Shown here piece by piece: positions 1 to 10,518 of a DNA stretch of 64,000 nucleotides; the stretch's first letter is position 1, and each line of letters opens with the position of its first letter. This DNA comes from Punctularia strigosozonata HHB-11173 SS5 (Eukaryota; Basidiomycota; Agaricomycetes; Corticiales; Punctulariaceae), in the NCBI RefSeq assembly GCF_000264995.1, contig NW_006767433.1:2255123-2319122 (forward strand). Reading direction: 5' to 3'. The notes under the pieces are model-generated. The model was not told the DNA's origin. It ran no database searches and saw only the letters and a list, made by a program, of their open reading frames with translations. Made by a program: the position numbers and the translations under genes.

Positions 1-1584
1 CGATTGACGCATAGCCTGACGAAAGTACGGATGGATTCCAGCATTTCCAGTGGTTGCGGGAGGCTCAGACGGATTGAACGCAGGAAGCTCGATTACATTG
101 ATTCCTGGTTCATCCGTGGAGTTCAGCCCACCGAGGATAGTTAACGTGGTCGCCCCTCCTCGTGGATCATCGGAGTTAGGAAAACCGCTCCATGCAAGCT
201 TGAATATAGGCTCCCGTGAAACTATCTGACCAACGCCAGGCACGGAACAAGGGTCTGGAATCTTCTCTCCGTCGACGAGATTGACATCGAGGTCATCTAA
301 CGTGCGGACGAGCAGAGGCCTTTCGTTATCGTCTGTCGCCCAGAACGCAACGGAGCCATCTTCGTGGCCGACAGCAAAGAAGTGCCCAGTTGGGTGTATA
401 GATATCGCAGTCACTGGCGGACAGCGAAAAGTCATCAAGTCCTATTAAGCGATATGAGCTTCGTCGAAAGTGAGAGGTATTATGGGGTGAATGTTACGGG
501 CTGCGCATATCCGTTACCCCCTGGTGCCCCCGGAGGGAGAATATATTGAAAAGTACGCAGCGGCGACCGTTCACTCTGTATTTGTGCTCAATCATTTTGT
601 GTCTGGCGACAAGTTGGTTTCCTCACGACGTTCATGAGCACGATACCACCTTGGGTACAGGGCAGTTAGTAAGGCAGCCACCCCACATTTGGCCAGATTA
701 CTCGCCGCTGTACAGGACGAAAACAAGATTTAGATCTCGTGGATGGGACTCAATTCCGATAGCAGATTCCCTGTCAGTGATCATCTGCATGGAATGATTG
801 AAGAAGCAGATCATTGTGCTTACGACCGTGGTTCGGAGTGAACGCTCAGCCCGCTCCTTTCTAGCTTCTCCAAGTACAACAGCCATACATTTTCGATGGT
901 ATAAGGCGAAAATCGCAGACAGAGGAGGTCGTATGTCTTGACAACGCCTGAACTCAGGGCAACGAACATCTGTCGAGGAAGTTATATATCGAGATGTGTG
1001 TGATACTTGATAGTCATACGTGACTATGCGTCGGAGACACATGAATGGCACTGATGTCCGATGCGTTGCTTGATCAACAGAATTTAGACCTGCTTTGAGA
1101 AAGACGAACTTGATGACTTCCTTCATCTTGGTGCTGGTCTGTAGCTTGGGTCGGCCCTGTGCGGCCAGATCCCATACATATAGCCGATTCGCGGCATCTG
1201 GATACGCCTCAGGTACGAGTGCGTCGTAGAAACAGTGCTCTGACCAGCACACACTAGCTTTGACGCCGATGTGGCAAATTGAACGTATTTGACTTCGATT
1301 GGTTCGGGTATGAGCAGCCTGACAGTGACTCCTACGTTCCCGCTGAGATATATGACGCCGGTAGCAGTCCCTGGTCACATCGCATGAATGAACGATTATC
1401 GACGTGAATCAGAGCCGTCTAGCGAACCGGCGGCGAATAGACCGAGTACAGGATCCACGGCGAGAGCAACAACATCCAGAAGATGGTCCCAGGATCTGAA
1501 CGCGGACACGTTCCATTCCTTCGCGTCCGACAGTTCTGTCGATAAATCCAACGCCTTGCCACCCAGCTTGATGCCGGAAAGCAT
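1..1584 (-). CDS. SRO7: SRO7/Lgl (tomosyn-like) WD40 exocytosis protein, 5' part
   Basis: Minus-strand exons match the N-terminal beta-propeller of the Lethal giant larvae/Sro7 family, which binds Sec9-type t-SNAREs and the Rab Sec4 and regulates fusion of secretory vesicles at the plasma membrane. In order one reads ALAVDPVLGLFAAG just after the start, IPEPIEVKYVQFAT (about 1260-1320), a SSGVVKTYDL strand and PYTIENVWLLYLEK (about 860-960), and GHEDGSVAFWA near 360. These blocks lie in different frames separated by short introns. The start is taken as the ATG at 1584, directly before the conserved first exon; the exact first and second splice sites are unclear. The 3' part lies outside the window. 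The gene is head to head with the NTF2-like gene. Confidence 0.82.
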
Positions 1585-1785
1585 GCTGTCGATCGACGAT
1601 CCAGAGAAAGATTCGGACCAGAGATAGTCACCCCGGGTCCGGTGGCAGCGCGCGGCTTGACCTTGAACACAGGCAGCTGACGCACCGCTCGATGGGCATG
1701 TTCCAATGACGGACCCGACGTTCACCATCGCCCCCGCCGGCTCATCCAAAAATGCATATAAACTCCGGCGTTCGCAGCATCCTTC

Positions 1786-2656
1786 ATGTCCTTCGCCCTC
1801 AGAGCTAGTCATTGTCAGCGCCTGAGATCTTGGTCTTCACACCTGCACTCCAGCAAACAATTCGCCACCAGTTCTCGCAATCAAATGCCTTCGAGCAACC
1901 CGGACGCCCCCAACGCCTCCGGCCTCGCCGCAAACGAGACCAAGGCTTTGGAAGAGCGTTCTATCCAGCCTCATGAGGAGAGCATCATCCAGTCCATCAA
2001 AGAGATGTATACATGCAAGCCGAAGCAGGTGCGCACCTTTGGCGCTTCCTTTTGGTTACCGGCTCATCTTGGATGAGTGCGCGTTAGTCTACCTACGAGA
2101 TTTATAGCAAGGATGCTGTCTTTCACGACCCTATCGGCATTGCCAATGGCAAGGACTCCATCATAGCGCAGTTCAATGCTCTTGCAAAGGTGCCGAGCTG
2201 TTGTGCATGTCTGTACCGTTCGCCAACTAATGAACCGTAGATTTTCCCCAAGGCCGACATCCCGAAGTTCCGCCTTCTGCAGAATCCATCCAGCGTGCCA
2301 TCTAGTACGCTCCTAATCGACCAAGACGTCGCATATTATCGCAATCCGGACAAGGAGCCTACAAAGGTCATTGCGTGAAGTACGCTACGTGTGTTTTTCT
2401 AACACATCCTCCCTAACAGGTGGTGAACTCCCTGTTAACGCTTGAGACGTCGTCCGGTCTGGTTACCCGTCACACGGAGGAATGGGACCACCGCCACGAA
2501 CCCGCATCTGGGGATGGGTATGTGCATAGATGATTATTGCGAATGTCTACTCAACATGTGTCTAGGTTCTTCGGGTTTCTGAACGAACAGAGGAAGAAAG
2601 CGACAGCTGCTATGACGGATATGTTCACGAGCAAAGAGCCCCCTAAGAAAGAGTAA
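1786..2656 (+). CDS. NTF2/SnoaL-like fold protein, possibly mitochondrial
   Basis: Five exons joined by short introns (acceptors near 2090, 2239, 2419 and 2565) give a protein of about 200 residues. The core (STYEIYSKDAVFHDPIG, then a strand-rich part ending VTRHTEEWDHRHEP) looks like the cone-shaped NTF2/SnoaL fold, seen in many small conserved fungal proteins of unknown role. I do not recognise a specific function. Two starts are possible: the ATG at 1786 adds an Arg/Ser-rich, acid-free leader (MSFALRASHCQRLRSW) that looks like a mitochondrial presequence; the ATG at 1885 gives a cytosolic form starting MPSSNPDAP. The upstream start is chosen because of that leader. The C-terminus is lysine-rich (KEPPKKE). 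Confidence 0.7.
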
Positions 2657-2712
2657 ATGGGGTTGTCATTTTGAGCCAAACTAGCTAAGGATACGTGAAA
2701 CCTGTACGCTCA

Positions 2713-3991
2713 TCAAGTAATAGCAGCGTGTCGACCGTGGACGAATGCTTTCCAATTATGCTCCAGCCTGCGCACCGCGCCCCATCCACTCTTATGAACC
2801 CCTATTGCCACATCATCCTCTGCGTAAGACCACTCTTCCTCGACACCCCATCCCCTATTTTGCGCTATAACGCCTATCATTCGCCATGTCATAGGTCCAC
2901 TCTGGGCAGCGGTGTGATAATCTGACTCGGCAAGGATCCTCTCCGGAGCAGCAGCCTTGATCAAAGCAACGTGATTGGGTGACCGAGAGTTGATGCCCAC
3001 GGAAAGCGAAATATATACATTGGGATGTTGTGACTGGGCCGAATATTATATATATATATCATCAAGGAAGCAAAGGGAACACACCTGAATTCTTTTCCAA
3101 GTTTCTGAACTCAGACCACAGCTATGTAAGTCCACGTTGATCTCCAACCAAGCATGTCCATGTTTCGCTTTCAAACGGTTCAACAGGTCGACAGTGATCT
3201 GTTGGGCTTTGACACTGTGCAAACTAACACTTCTGCCAAGCTCCACAGCGAGATCAAGCTGTGCCTCTAATATGGCGAGTTGATGTTCAGTGGGTATGGT
3301 GAATGGTGACAAGAAACGAGGGTTAGCCGCGTATGAATGGGCGATCCTCGCGGATCTATCGATGCCTACTTCGCCAAGCATAGCTGAAGGGAACTCGAGA
3401 AGATGGGCACGGACATTATCCAGGATCGCTGACAGCGGCGTAGGAGCCGGAAGATGGGGAAGCAGAGCGCCAAAAGCCTCCTCCTGCGCGGGGTCTGTTG
3501 GATCGAACAGCTCCCTGTAATGCTCTTCTACAGGAGGCAGAGAATCAGCCGCCTTCACAGAGATCAGGTGGGTGAACCATGGATGGAATCCTGTAAGGAT
3601 CGAGTGGGCGGTTCGAAGGCTGCAGCAGCGAAGCTACATGGACGGGCTAACCAAAGCAAGGGATCACTTTGTCCGGGTACTCTCGTGCGAGCTGCGCCAC
3701 AAGTTTCTGGTCGCTTTCGCGGGTGGCCATGGCACAGAGCTTGTGTGGGAGAGTCCGAAAGACATCGGTTTCGATCCCGGAGTCGGTCGGATGGCAATGC
3801 ACGTCGACAATATGGGCGAGAACCGATGGGGAGATGGACGAATACTGGCTCGGCGCATCATGGTCGCCGCTCTTCTGCTGGTCCTGATCACAACTGGGAG
3901 CGGTGATGCCGGCATACTCATCAGCAAAAGGTGGTCGGCCCAGAGAAGCATTGTGATTGACGCCAAGTGTAGCTTGCTGTTGGTGCGACAT
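2713..3991 (-). CDS. SCN1: TatD-family metal-dependent hydrolase (SCN1-like)
   Basis: Three minus-strand exons (about 3991-3647, 3594-3085, 3033-2713) encode a TIM-barrel hydrolase of the TatD family; the closest named relative I recognise is fission yeast Scn1, the Cut9-interacting protein. Metal-binding motifs are visible: VDVHCHPTDS in exon 1 (HxH), a conserved FHPWFTH spanning the first junction, GEVGIDRSAR with the conserved Glu in exon 2, SLHSVKAQ, and ERILAESDYH with the late Asp in exon 3. The start ATG at 3991 leaves a 60-residue polar extension before the barrel. The gene faces TRM5 head to head. TatD proteins have 3'-5' exonuclease or amidohydrolase activity; the substrate here is unknown. 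Confidence 0.85.
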
Positions 3992-4267
3992 CAACAGTAG
4001 GTCTGGGTCGCAAAAAAGCGGGAGAGGTGGGGCGAGCGTGGGATGGGCTGGATGATGAGCGGAACAGTGGCGGTTTACGGCTGCCGCAGCTGCGTATCGA
4101 ATGAAATATCGGAACGGTAGCCAAGCAGCAGTTGCAGGAAGTCGATTTGATTGTGAGCGGGTTGCGAGGAATATGGGAACGACTATCAGTCCACTATCGC
4201 GTCCGAAAGCGCCGGTTGCGCCGGAGTTGGTCTCCAGACTCACTGACGCTGTTTCGCTGCGCGTCGA

Positions 4268-6144
4268 ATGCTCAACCTCGCGCGCCGCCGTATCCAGCGT
4301 CATCACATCTCATCGAACATTCTCAAGCTTGCATTGCCCGCACGACCGATCAGACCGCTTGCTATGCATCGAGCCGTAGGAATAGACACGTCGCCACCTT
4401 CAGCGCGATGGATGAAGGACAGGCTGGACCGCGACTTCTTCAAGAGGTCTGTTGAGGTCGTCGGCGCAAAAGTTCCGGCGGAAAAGACTGGACCTGCTCT
4501 GACGGCTCTTCAACCGAAGAGGTATGTCACGGCGCTACGATCTGATCTTGGCGCTGACAATTGACCAGGGCCGTGTTGCGCATACCAAAAATCAAAACTG
4601 CCGTGCCGCTTCCGTCAGGAGACCGTCTAATTCTGCTCAATTACTCGAAAGCAGGTAAACATTCCAGCCTTTCCGTAGTATGCGCACTGAATTTTCCGCA
4701 AGCCAGCCGATGTCGCGCCCGATGTGAAGTCGTACTTGGATACTTTGCCTGCTGAACTTTTATCGCACCATGTCGACTTGGAGTACGACTATTGGACCGC
4801 AGGTGAGCAACCACGCAATGCTTCGCAATAAGACCCGTGGTCAATGACTGGCTCCAGAGGAGATTCTCCATGCGATACTACCGGAGGAACTCTGCGACGG
4901 TGCTCCCGCAGGCTTTGCTATGACCGGCCATATCGGTTAGTTGAAGTACCAATCTAGAAAGTTCGCTTCACTCATACATGTGCGGTTAGCTCACATGAAC
5001 CTAAACGATGAATACCTCCCTTACAAACATATGATTGGTCAGGTTATCCTAGACGTACGTGGGCCGTCCTCAGTAATAATGGTTCTTGCTCAGCTTGGAC
5101 AGAAAAATCCCGCTGTTCGGACAGTGGTAAACAAACTTGACAGCATCGACCATCAGTTCCGTTTCTTCAAGATGGAGCTGCTCGCCGGAGAACCGGATTA
5201 CGTTGTAGAACACGTACGTTTGCGATATCAACAACCCGCCGTTATCCACGTTCAGCTATTAGCAGCACGAATCTGGCTGTCGTTTCACGTTCGACTTCAC
5301 CCAAGTGTACTGGAATTCGCGTTTGCACACGGAGCATGATCGACTCGTTCAGTCGTTCAAATCCGACGATATCGTCGCCGACGTCTTCGCGGGCGTTGGC
5401 CCTTTCGCTGTGCCCGCGGCTAAGAAAGGCTGCGCAGTCCTCGCCAATGACCTGAACCCGAACAGCGCAAAATACTTGCAGAAGAATGTCGACGACAACA
5501 AGGTGAGGCGGCAGTCATGAATAGAATGATCCAGCTGGGGCCGATGCCTTGCAGGTCGGAGATTTGGTCCGTGTCTCCTGTGAGGATGGCCGGGATTTTA
5601 TCCGGACAGCTGTTACTCGGGTACAGACGAACCCATTTCCTCCTTACAAAGGCCCGAAGCCCAGCAGATCTCAAGAGAAATCTCGCCGTCGTGCTATGCC
5701 CGCGGCAGATGTGGCGACACCCATAGAGCGGCAGCCGCGACAAGTCATTACCCACTTTGTGATGAACCTACCGGACTCTGCTATCACATTTCTTGATGCC
5801 TTCCGTGGGATATACACGGGTGCTCTACCGGAGTTCTCGGAGATCGTATCGGAGAGTGGTAACCAGCTTGTCGCCTCCAGTAGGCTGCCCATGATTCATT
5901 GTCATTGCTTCACGCGGGAGTTGGAAGCGGAAAAGGCGGAGGCTGACATTCGCCAAGTACGTCTGTTTGCTGTTGCTGTCTTTCGGTCATCTGACCGGGG
6001 AACTATCAGAGAGTGCAGGTGACGATGGGGGCGCCGTTGACGGAGGAAGTGTCGTTGCATCTCGTACGCTCCGTCGCGCCAAATAAACACATGTACTGCA
6101 TAAGCTTCAGGCTGCCAGCGGCCGTTGCGTTCAACACTCCTTGA
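4268..6144 (+). CDS. TRM5: tRNA (guanine37-N1)-methyltransferase Trm5
   Basis: Several plus-strand exons encode Trm5, which methylates N1 of G37 next to the anticodon and prevents +1 frameshifting. Visible are the N-terminal family block [17 protein letters not shown], the D1/D2 block [19 protein letters not shown], the SAM-binding block [15 protein letters not shown] followed by [13 protein letters not shown], and the catalytic region ending [16 protein letters not shown]. The stop is at 6142-6144. The ATG at 4268 gives an Arg-rich leader ([13 protein letters not shown]...) resembling a mitochondrial presequence, which fits the dual nuclear/mitochondrial location of yeast Trm5; a second in-frame ATG at about 4364 would give a shorter form. 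Confidence 0.88.
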
Positions 6145-6484
6145 TCGTGATTGCGCATCACTGTTCTCAAATTGCTTCAATGTCATCGACCAATTATGAT
6201 ATCTTGGATGGACGGCACTTATGCCAGCTTGACCAGACGCATATCGGAGTTTAAGCGGAATTCCTCGGGTGGATGCGTATACCCGTCGCCCACGTGATCT
6301 ACACCCCGCAACTTCCGGCGCCCCGAATGTGCCCTACCTGAGTGGGTGTGCTTGGGACCTGCTCTGCTCTGCTCTTGTCGTATCTCCCCCGGACCTGTTT
6401 TCACTCTTTTGCGGACATTTGGGCACATAAGACGCTCCCTAGACTATAGAGCACAACTCTACGATCGTCTATAGACAAATACAC

Positions 6485-9400
6485 ATGTGGCCCATCTCGC
6501 TACCCCGCATTTTCCCGGCCGTGCACTGTGACGCCGACAGCACCGGAAGCACTGTTGCAGGCGCGGCCATAAACACAGTCAAGAACGTGGTCTCCGTTCA
6601 GGAAACGGAGCTCAAGCGATGGCGTCGGACTTTCGAGTCGAACGCGAAGACTGAGGTTAACGGCGAGAAGTGCGTAGACTGGATTATATACGTGCTACTC
6701 GCCTAGCTAACTTCAATGCGATACACAGGTACTTGTCACCAGACCAGTTTGTGGAGGCGATAGCACCTGCCGGAGATGCCAAGATCGCGCGAAGTGAGAT
6801 TACCCAGGCGTATGGCATCGTCACTGCCTTGCCGCATGTTGAATTCGATTTTAGGCCAATTCGCAACCCTTTTTCGTGTGGCGGACACGTCAAAGCGTGG
6901 TCTTGTATCTTGGGACGACTTCGTGGTCTTCGAGACGCTGCTGAAGCGACCAGATGCCGACTACTGGATCGCTTTCCAGTACTTCGACGTGTCAGTGGAT
7001 TATGCTCCGGTTTGAGGAAGTAACTGACAATGTTTGGACTTCTTAGCGATGCGTCCGGCACTATCTCGTTTGACGAACTCAAGAATGTTTTTCTGGCGAA
7101 TGTGGGCCCGGATGCAATACCCTTCAATTTTGACTGGTACGGAGTTCGCTCCGTGCTATATAATTCTTTACTTATGGACCGTAGCGATTGGATGCAGCTC
7201 TATCTGGGCAAAAAGGACGGGAGGCATGTGCTTGGCTGTGAGCAAGTATGTCCTTCGGAGGGCTCCAATGCTGACGTCCATGACAGACAACGAGTTCACG
7301 CAAGTAATGAAGGGTCTTCAAGGCGAGCGGTTGCGGCAATCCTTCAATTACCTTGATGCCGACAAAGACGGTTTCATCAAGCCTGATCAGTTCAAGCGCA
7401 TCGTACTGGTGCGTGCCCGGGTAAACATTCTTGATTGTAGTCCATATATCGTCCCCATCTAGGAAATTGCAGGCCACAAACTCTCCGATGCAGTGTTGGA
7501 AAGACTTCCAACGTTAACCACTATCAGTCCCGGAGGCCGTATATCTTATTCAGAGGTCGTTGCTTTCTACAACGTGATCAGAGGTACGCTATACCACGGC
7601 ATCCATGCTTCGACGGCTTATGCTGCCTGCTCATAAGACATGGATATGATCGAGCGGTGTGTCCATTCACCCAGACTAACGCGATGCGGTTCTGACTTTG
7701 TTCAGTGTCATCCGGGATGCTACAGCGAGATCAAAGGATGGTCGTATAGATCAATCCGACTTCCTCAACCACGCGCAATCCAGCACTCGTTACTCGCTGT
7801 TCACTCCGATGGAGGCGGCTATCATCTTCCATTTTGCCGGCCGCGGCAACGGCGCTCAACGGCTGTCCCTCTTGGACTTCGGGCAGTTGCTTGATCCGCG
7901 GTGGCATGCTCCGGGAGAGCAAATCGAAGTCAAAGCAGCCTCCGCTACGTCATTCTTGCATCAAGTCGCACATTCTGTGTATAATTTCGGGCTTGGAGGT
8001 AGGTTTTTTGTTGGTTTCTTTACTCGCGTGATCCTCATCTTGCTGGGACAGGCATCGCTGGTGCATGTGGTGCAACTATTGTTTACCCTATCGATCTCGG
8101 TGAGTGTGGAAATCGCTTGAGTTTCATGAGTGCGGCTCATCTTGAGTATAGTCAAGGTAAGAGTGTCACTCCTTAGGTTTAGTGATGGGATTGACGTTCC
8201 AGAATCGTGGATTACAATGATGTCCAGACTCGGTACGGTCATATCCTCACCTTGCAAAGTTGAGTTGGGAGCTGACCCATCGCATCCGTATTCAGCATGC
8301 AGAACCAACGATCTACCGTCGGTGAGTGAACAGGAAACGAGGCAGCACGGGCGTCGCTGACTTGAACTAGTTGGTCAACTTCTGTACGAGAACAGTATAG
8401 ATTGCGTTCGCAAAGTCTTCCGCAATGAAGGTTTCGTCGGTTTTTACCGTGGCTTGGGACCCCAACTTGTGGTATGAATCCGAGCATGATTGACATGTCC
8501 TCTCGCTGAACCATCTCACAGGGAGTCGCTCCAGAGAAGGCCATCAAGCTGACTGTCAATGACCTTATCCGCGGGCGTGCCATGGACCCAGAAACGGGGC
8601 GTATAACGCTGCCTTGGGAACTGGTGGCGGGTGGAATGGCTGGGGGCTGTCAAGTGGTACGCGCCTCCTGCAGCGAACAAGTTTAAGGCCATGCTGGACC
8701 AAATTCGTTATCAGGTTTTCACCAACCCTTTGGAAATTGTGTAAGGCTCTTTACCTGTTCATGTTCGCGGATGTTTAATGATTAAACGGCCACGACAGTA
8801 AAATTCGTCTGCAAGTTCAGGGCGAAGCCGCGAAAATAGAAGGCGCCAAGCCAAAAGGCGCTGTGCATATCATCCGTCAACTTGGTTTATTGGGGTTATA
8901 CAAAGGGGCAAGCGCTTGCTTGTTGCGCGACATCCCGTTCTCCGCAATCTACTTCCCCGCGTATGCACATCTGAAGAAGGATTTTTATCACGAGGGATAT
9001 AATGGTAAACACCTCTCTTTCTGGGAAACGCTCTCCGCGGCGGCGATCGCGTGCGTGTCTCCTTCATCTGTTGCCTAGATGTTGACCATGGCTGACAATG
9101 TTGCAGAGGAATGCCTGCTGGTATGACCCACTCTTTTGCTGAATGTGTCAACATCGATCTCATGCTGGCCGTATAGCCTACTTCACGACGCCAGCGGACG
9201 TGGTGAAGACTCGCCTGCAAGTGGAAGCCCGCAAGGGCCAGTCCACTTACAAGGGCATGGGTGACGCATTCGCCAGAATATGTGAGTGTGTGGAGAATGA
9301 CGGTATGTATAATGCTGACCGACGGGTCTAGACCAAGAAGAAGGTTTCAAGGCGTTCTTCAAGGGTGGCCCGGCGCGTATTTTGAGAAGCAGCCCGCAGT

Positions 9401-9773
9401 TCGGCTTCACCCTGTTGGCTTATGAGTATTTGCAGAAGGTCAGAACATTGACAGATAGGTCCGTACTCCATGTGCTGATGTTACACGGATTGCCTCGTTG
9501 CGCCTGTATCATTAGTTCTTGCCGGTAAGCCACTTGTCCAGCAAAGCTGTGACTTCTCTGATGTACCCTTGGTTTCCGCAACAGTACCCGTGGAAAGAAA
9601 GTCCGAAACAGGTCGAGACGGCTCTCACGTCGCGGCCTGAAGATCTCTCACAGGTGCGGGCTCGCAATGCACTCAAGATTCTGCTAGATGTCCATGGGGA
9701 CTTCGGCCGCTACGAGCGGCAGCGGTCAGGAATTGCATCCTCGGCAAGGGGATCATCAATGTTCGCTGCGTGA
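6485..9773 (+). CDS. AGC1: Mitochondrial calcium-binding aspartate/glutamate carrier (aralar/citrin type)
   Basis: A heavily interrupted gene with an N-terminal EF-hand half and a C-terminal mitochondrial carrier half. EF-hand loops are visible: [24 protein letters not shown] (canonical) and [12 protein letters not shown]. The carrier half has the three signatures PIDLVKTRMQ, PLEIVKIRLQ and [10 protein letters not shown], then the family tail [20 protein letters not shown]. Such proteins exchange aspartate for glutamate across the inner membrane and feed the malate/aspartate shuttle; metazoan forms are activated by cytosolic calcium, and the intact canonical loop suggests the same here. The first carrier signature is assembled from two 5-nt microexons, listed separately. 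The start ATG at 6485 is followed by a hydrophobic stretch ([13 protein letters not shown]). Stop at 9771-9773. Confidence 0.9.
8152..8156 (+). other. 5-nt microexon (TCAAG) of AGC1
   Basis: The preceding exon ends ...ATCGATCTCG at 8099, an intron with GTGAGT and TATAG ends fills 8100-8151, TCAAG is left, and GTAAGAG opens the next intron at 8157. Joined as G+TCAAG it encodes Val-Lys of the obligatory PIDLVKTRMQ carrier signature. No longer exon in this interval gives the conserved residues. Confidence 0.85.
8228..8232 (+). other. 5-nt microexon (ACTCG) of AGC1
   Basis: It lies between an intron ending GTCCAG (8157-8227) and one opening GTACGG (8233-8295). ACTCG plus the first C of the 26-nt exon 8296-8321 encodes Thr-Arg of PIDLVKTRMQ. 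With the previous microexon it restores the family sequence exactly and in phase. Confidence 0.83.
9516..9524 (+). other. 9-nt microexon of AGC1
   Basis: TTCTTGCCG (Phe-Leu-Pro) sits between introns 9439-9515 and 9525-9584 and joins AYEYLQK to YPWKESPK. The second intron is 60 nt, phase 0 and free of stop codons, so its retention would add 20 residues without breaking the frame. Confidence 0.65.
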
Positions 9774-10518
9774 GGTCTGGGCGCCGGATGATTGGCTGTA
9801 TAGCATCACGTAGTTCCAGAGCCAATACGATCCTTGCTTTGAAACGATCTGCTACGAGGAGCCGGGTCGGCGATTGGCCCTTGGCAGTCGGGGCCAATGG
9901 CGCGCTTCGTCGGGCTGCTGTGTTGTTGCGTCGCAACCCCATCGCCCATCTCGGGGAACAGCAGATTGATGGTGGGACGGGGCGTGACCGTGACTATCCG
10001 TTCGCTTGGGTCGGCCTCAAGCACCTCTTGGTCGCTTGTGCGTGCCCGCAGGATATGTCGGTCGCGGAGGACATGCAGCACGGAGGATGCAGACGGAGAG
10101 TGCAATATCTGCAGCCCGAAGAGTCGAGAAACGGAGGATGCGAACTGAGTCAATTGCGCGTCAGCTGGAGACGAGCATGGCCATCGAGGAGACGTGACGA
10201 GTGACTGATCTTCTCATGAGCGTGCCCAGCCTCTTATAGGTCAAGATGAGAGCCCGTCCGTTGCTCTCCATCCCCCTTCGTCTTCCTCCCTTTCCCTTTC
10301 TCTTGCTCTCTTTTCGCGGTATGTATGACCTTCCAGACGTCCCTCATTAATATCTGACACATATCACAGTGCACTTGACTTTTCAAGTCCGCATCACCTG
10401 CTCATCTACTGCTAGACAGTGCCCCAGCGTAGACCGCTCACATTCGTTCGGACCCTCGACGCTCTCGACTGTTCTGCACAGGCTACCTCTTTGAACCCTT
10501 CCAGTCTTTTCAGCAATC
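9774..10518. other. Intergenic region upstream of the secreted repeat protein
   Basis: No convincing gene. A minus-strand open stretch at 9806-10153 has no recognisable domain. From about 10255 to 10320 the plus strand is strongly pyrimidine-rich, as is usual just upstream of highly expressed fungal genes, and a probable 5'-UTR intron follows. Confidence 0.5.
10319..10369 (+). other. Probable 5'-UTR intron of the secreted repeat protein gene
   Basis: A 51-nt stretch opens GTATGTATG right after the CT-rich block and closes ATATCACAG, about 150 bp before the ATG at 10519. The size and ends match the coding introns of this genome. Confidence 0.5.

Noticed and set aside
9806-10153. Open reading frame of 115 residues on the minus strand
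   Set aside because: No domain, no exon-like continuation, no start context; kept as intergenic.
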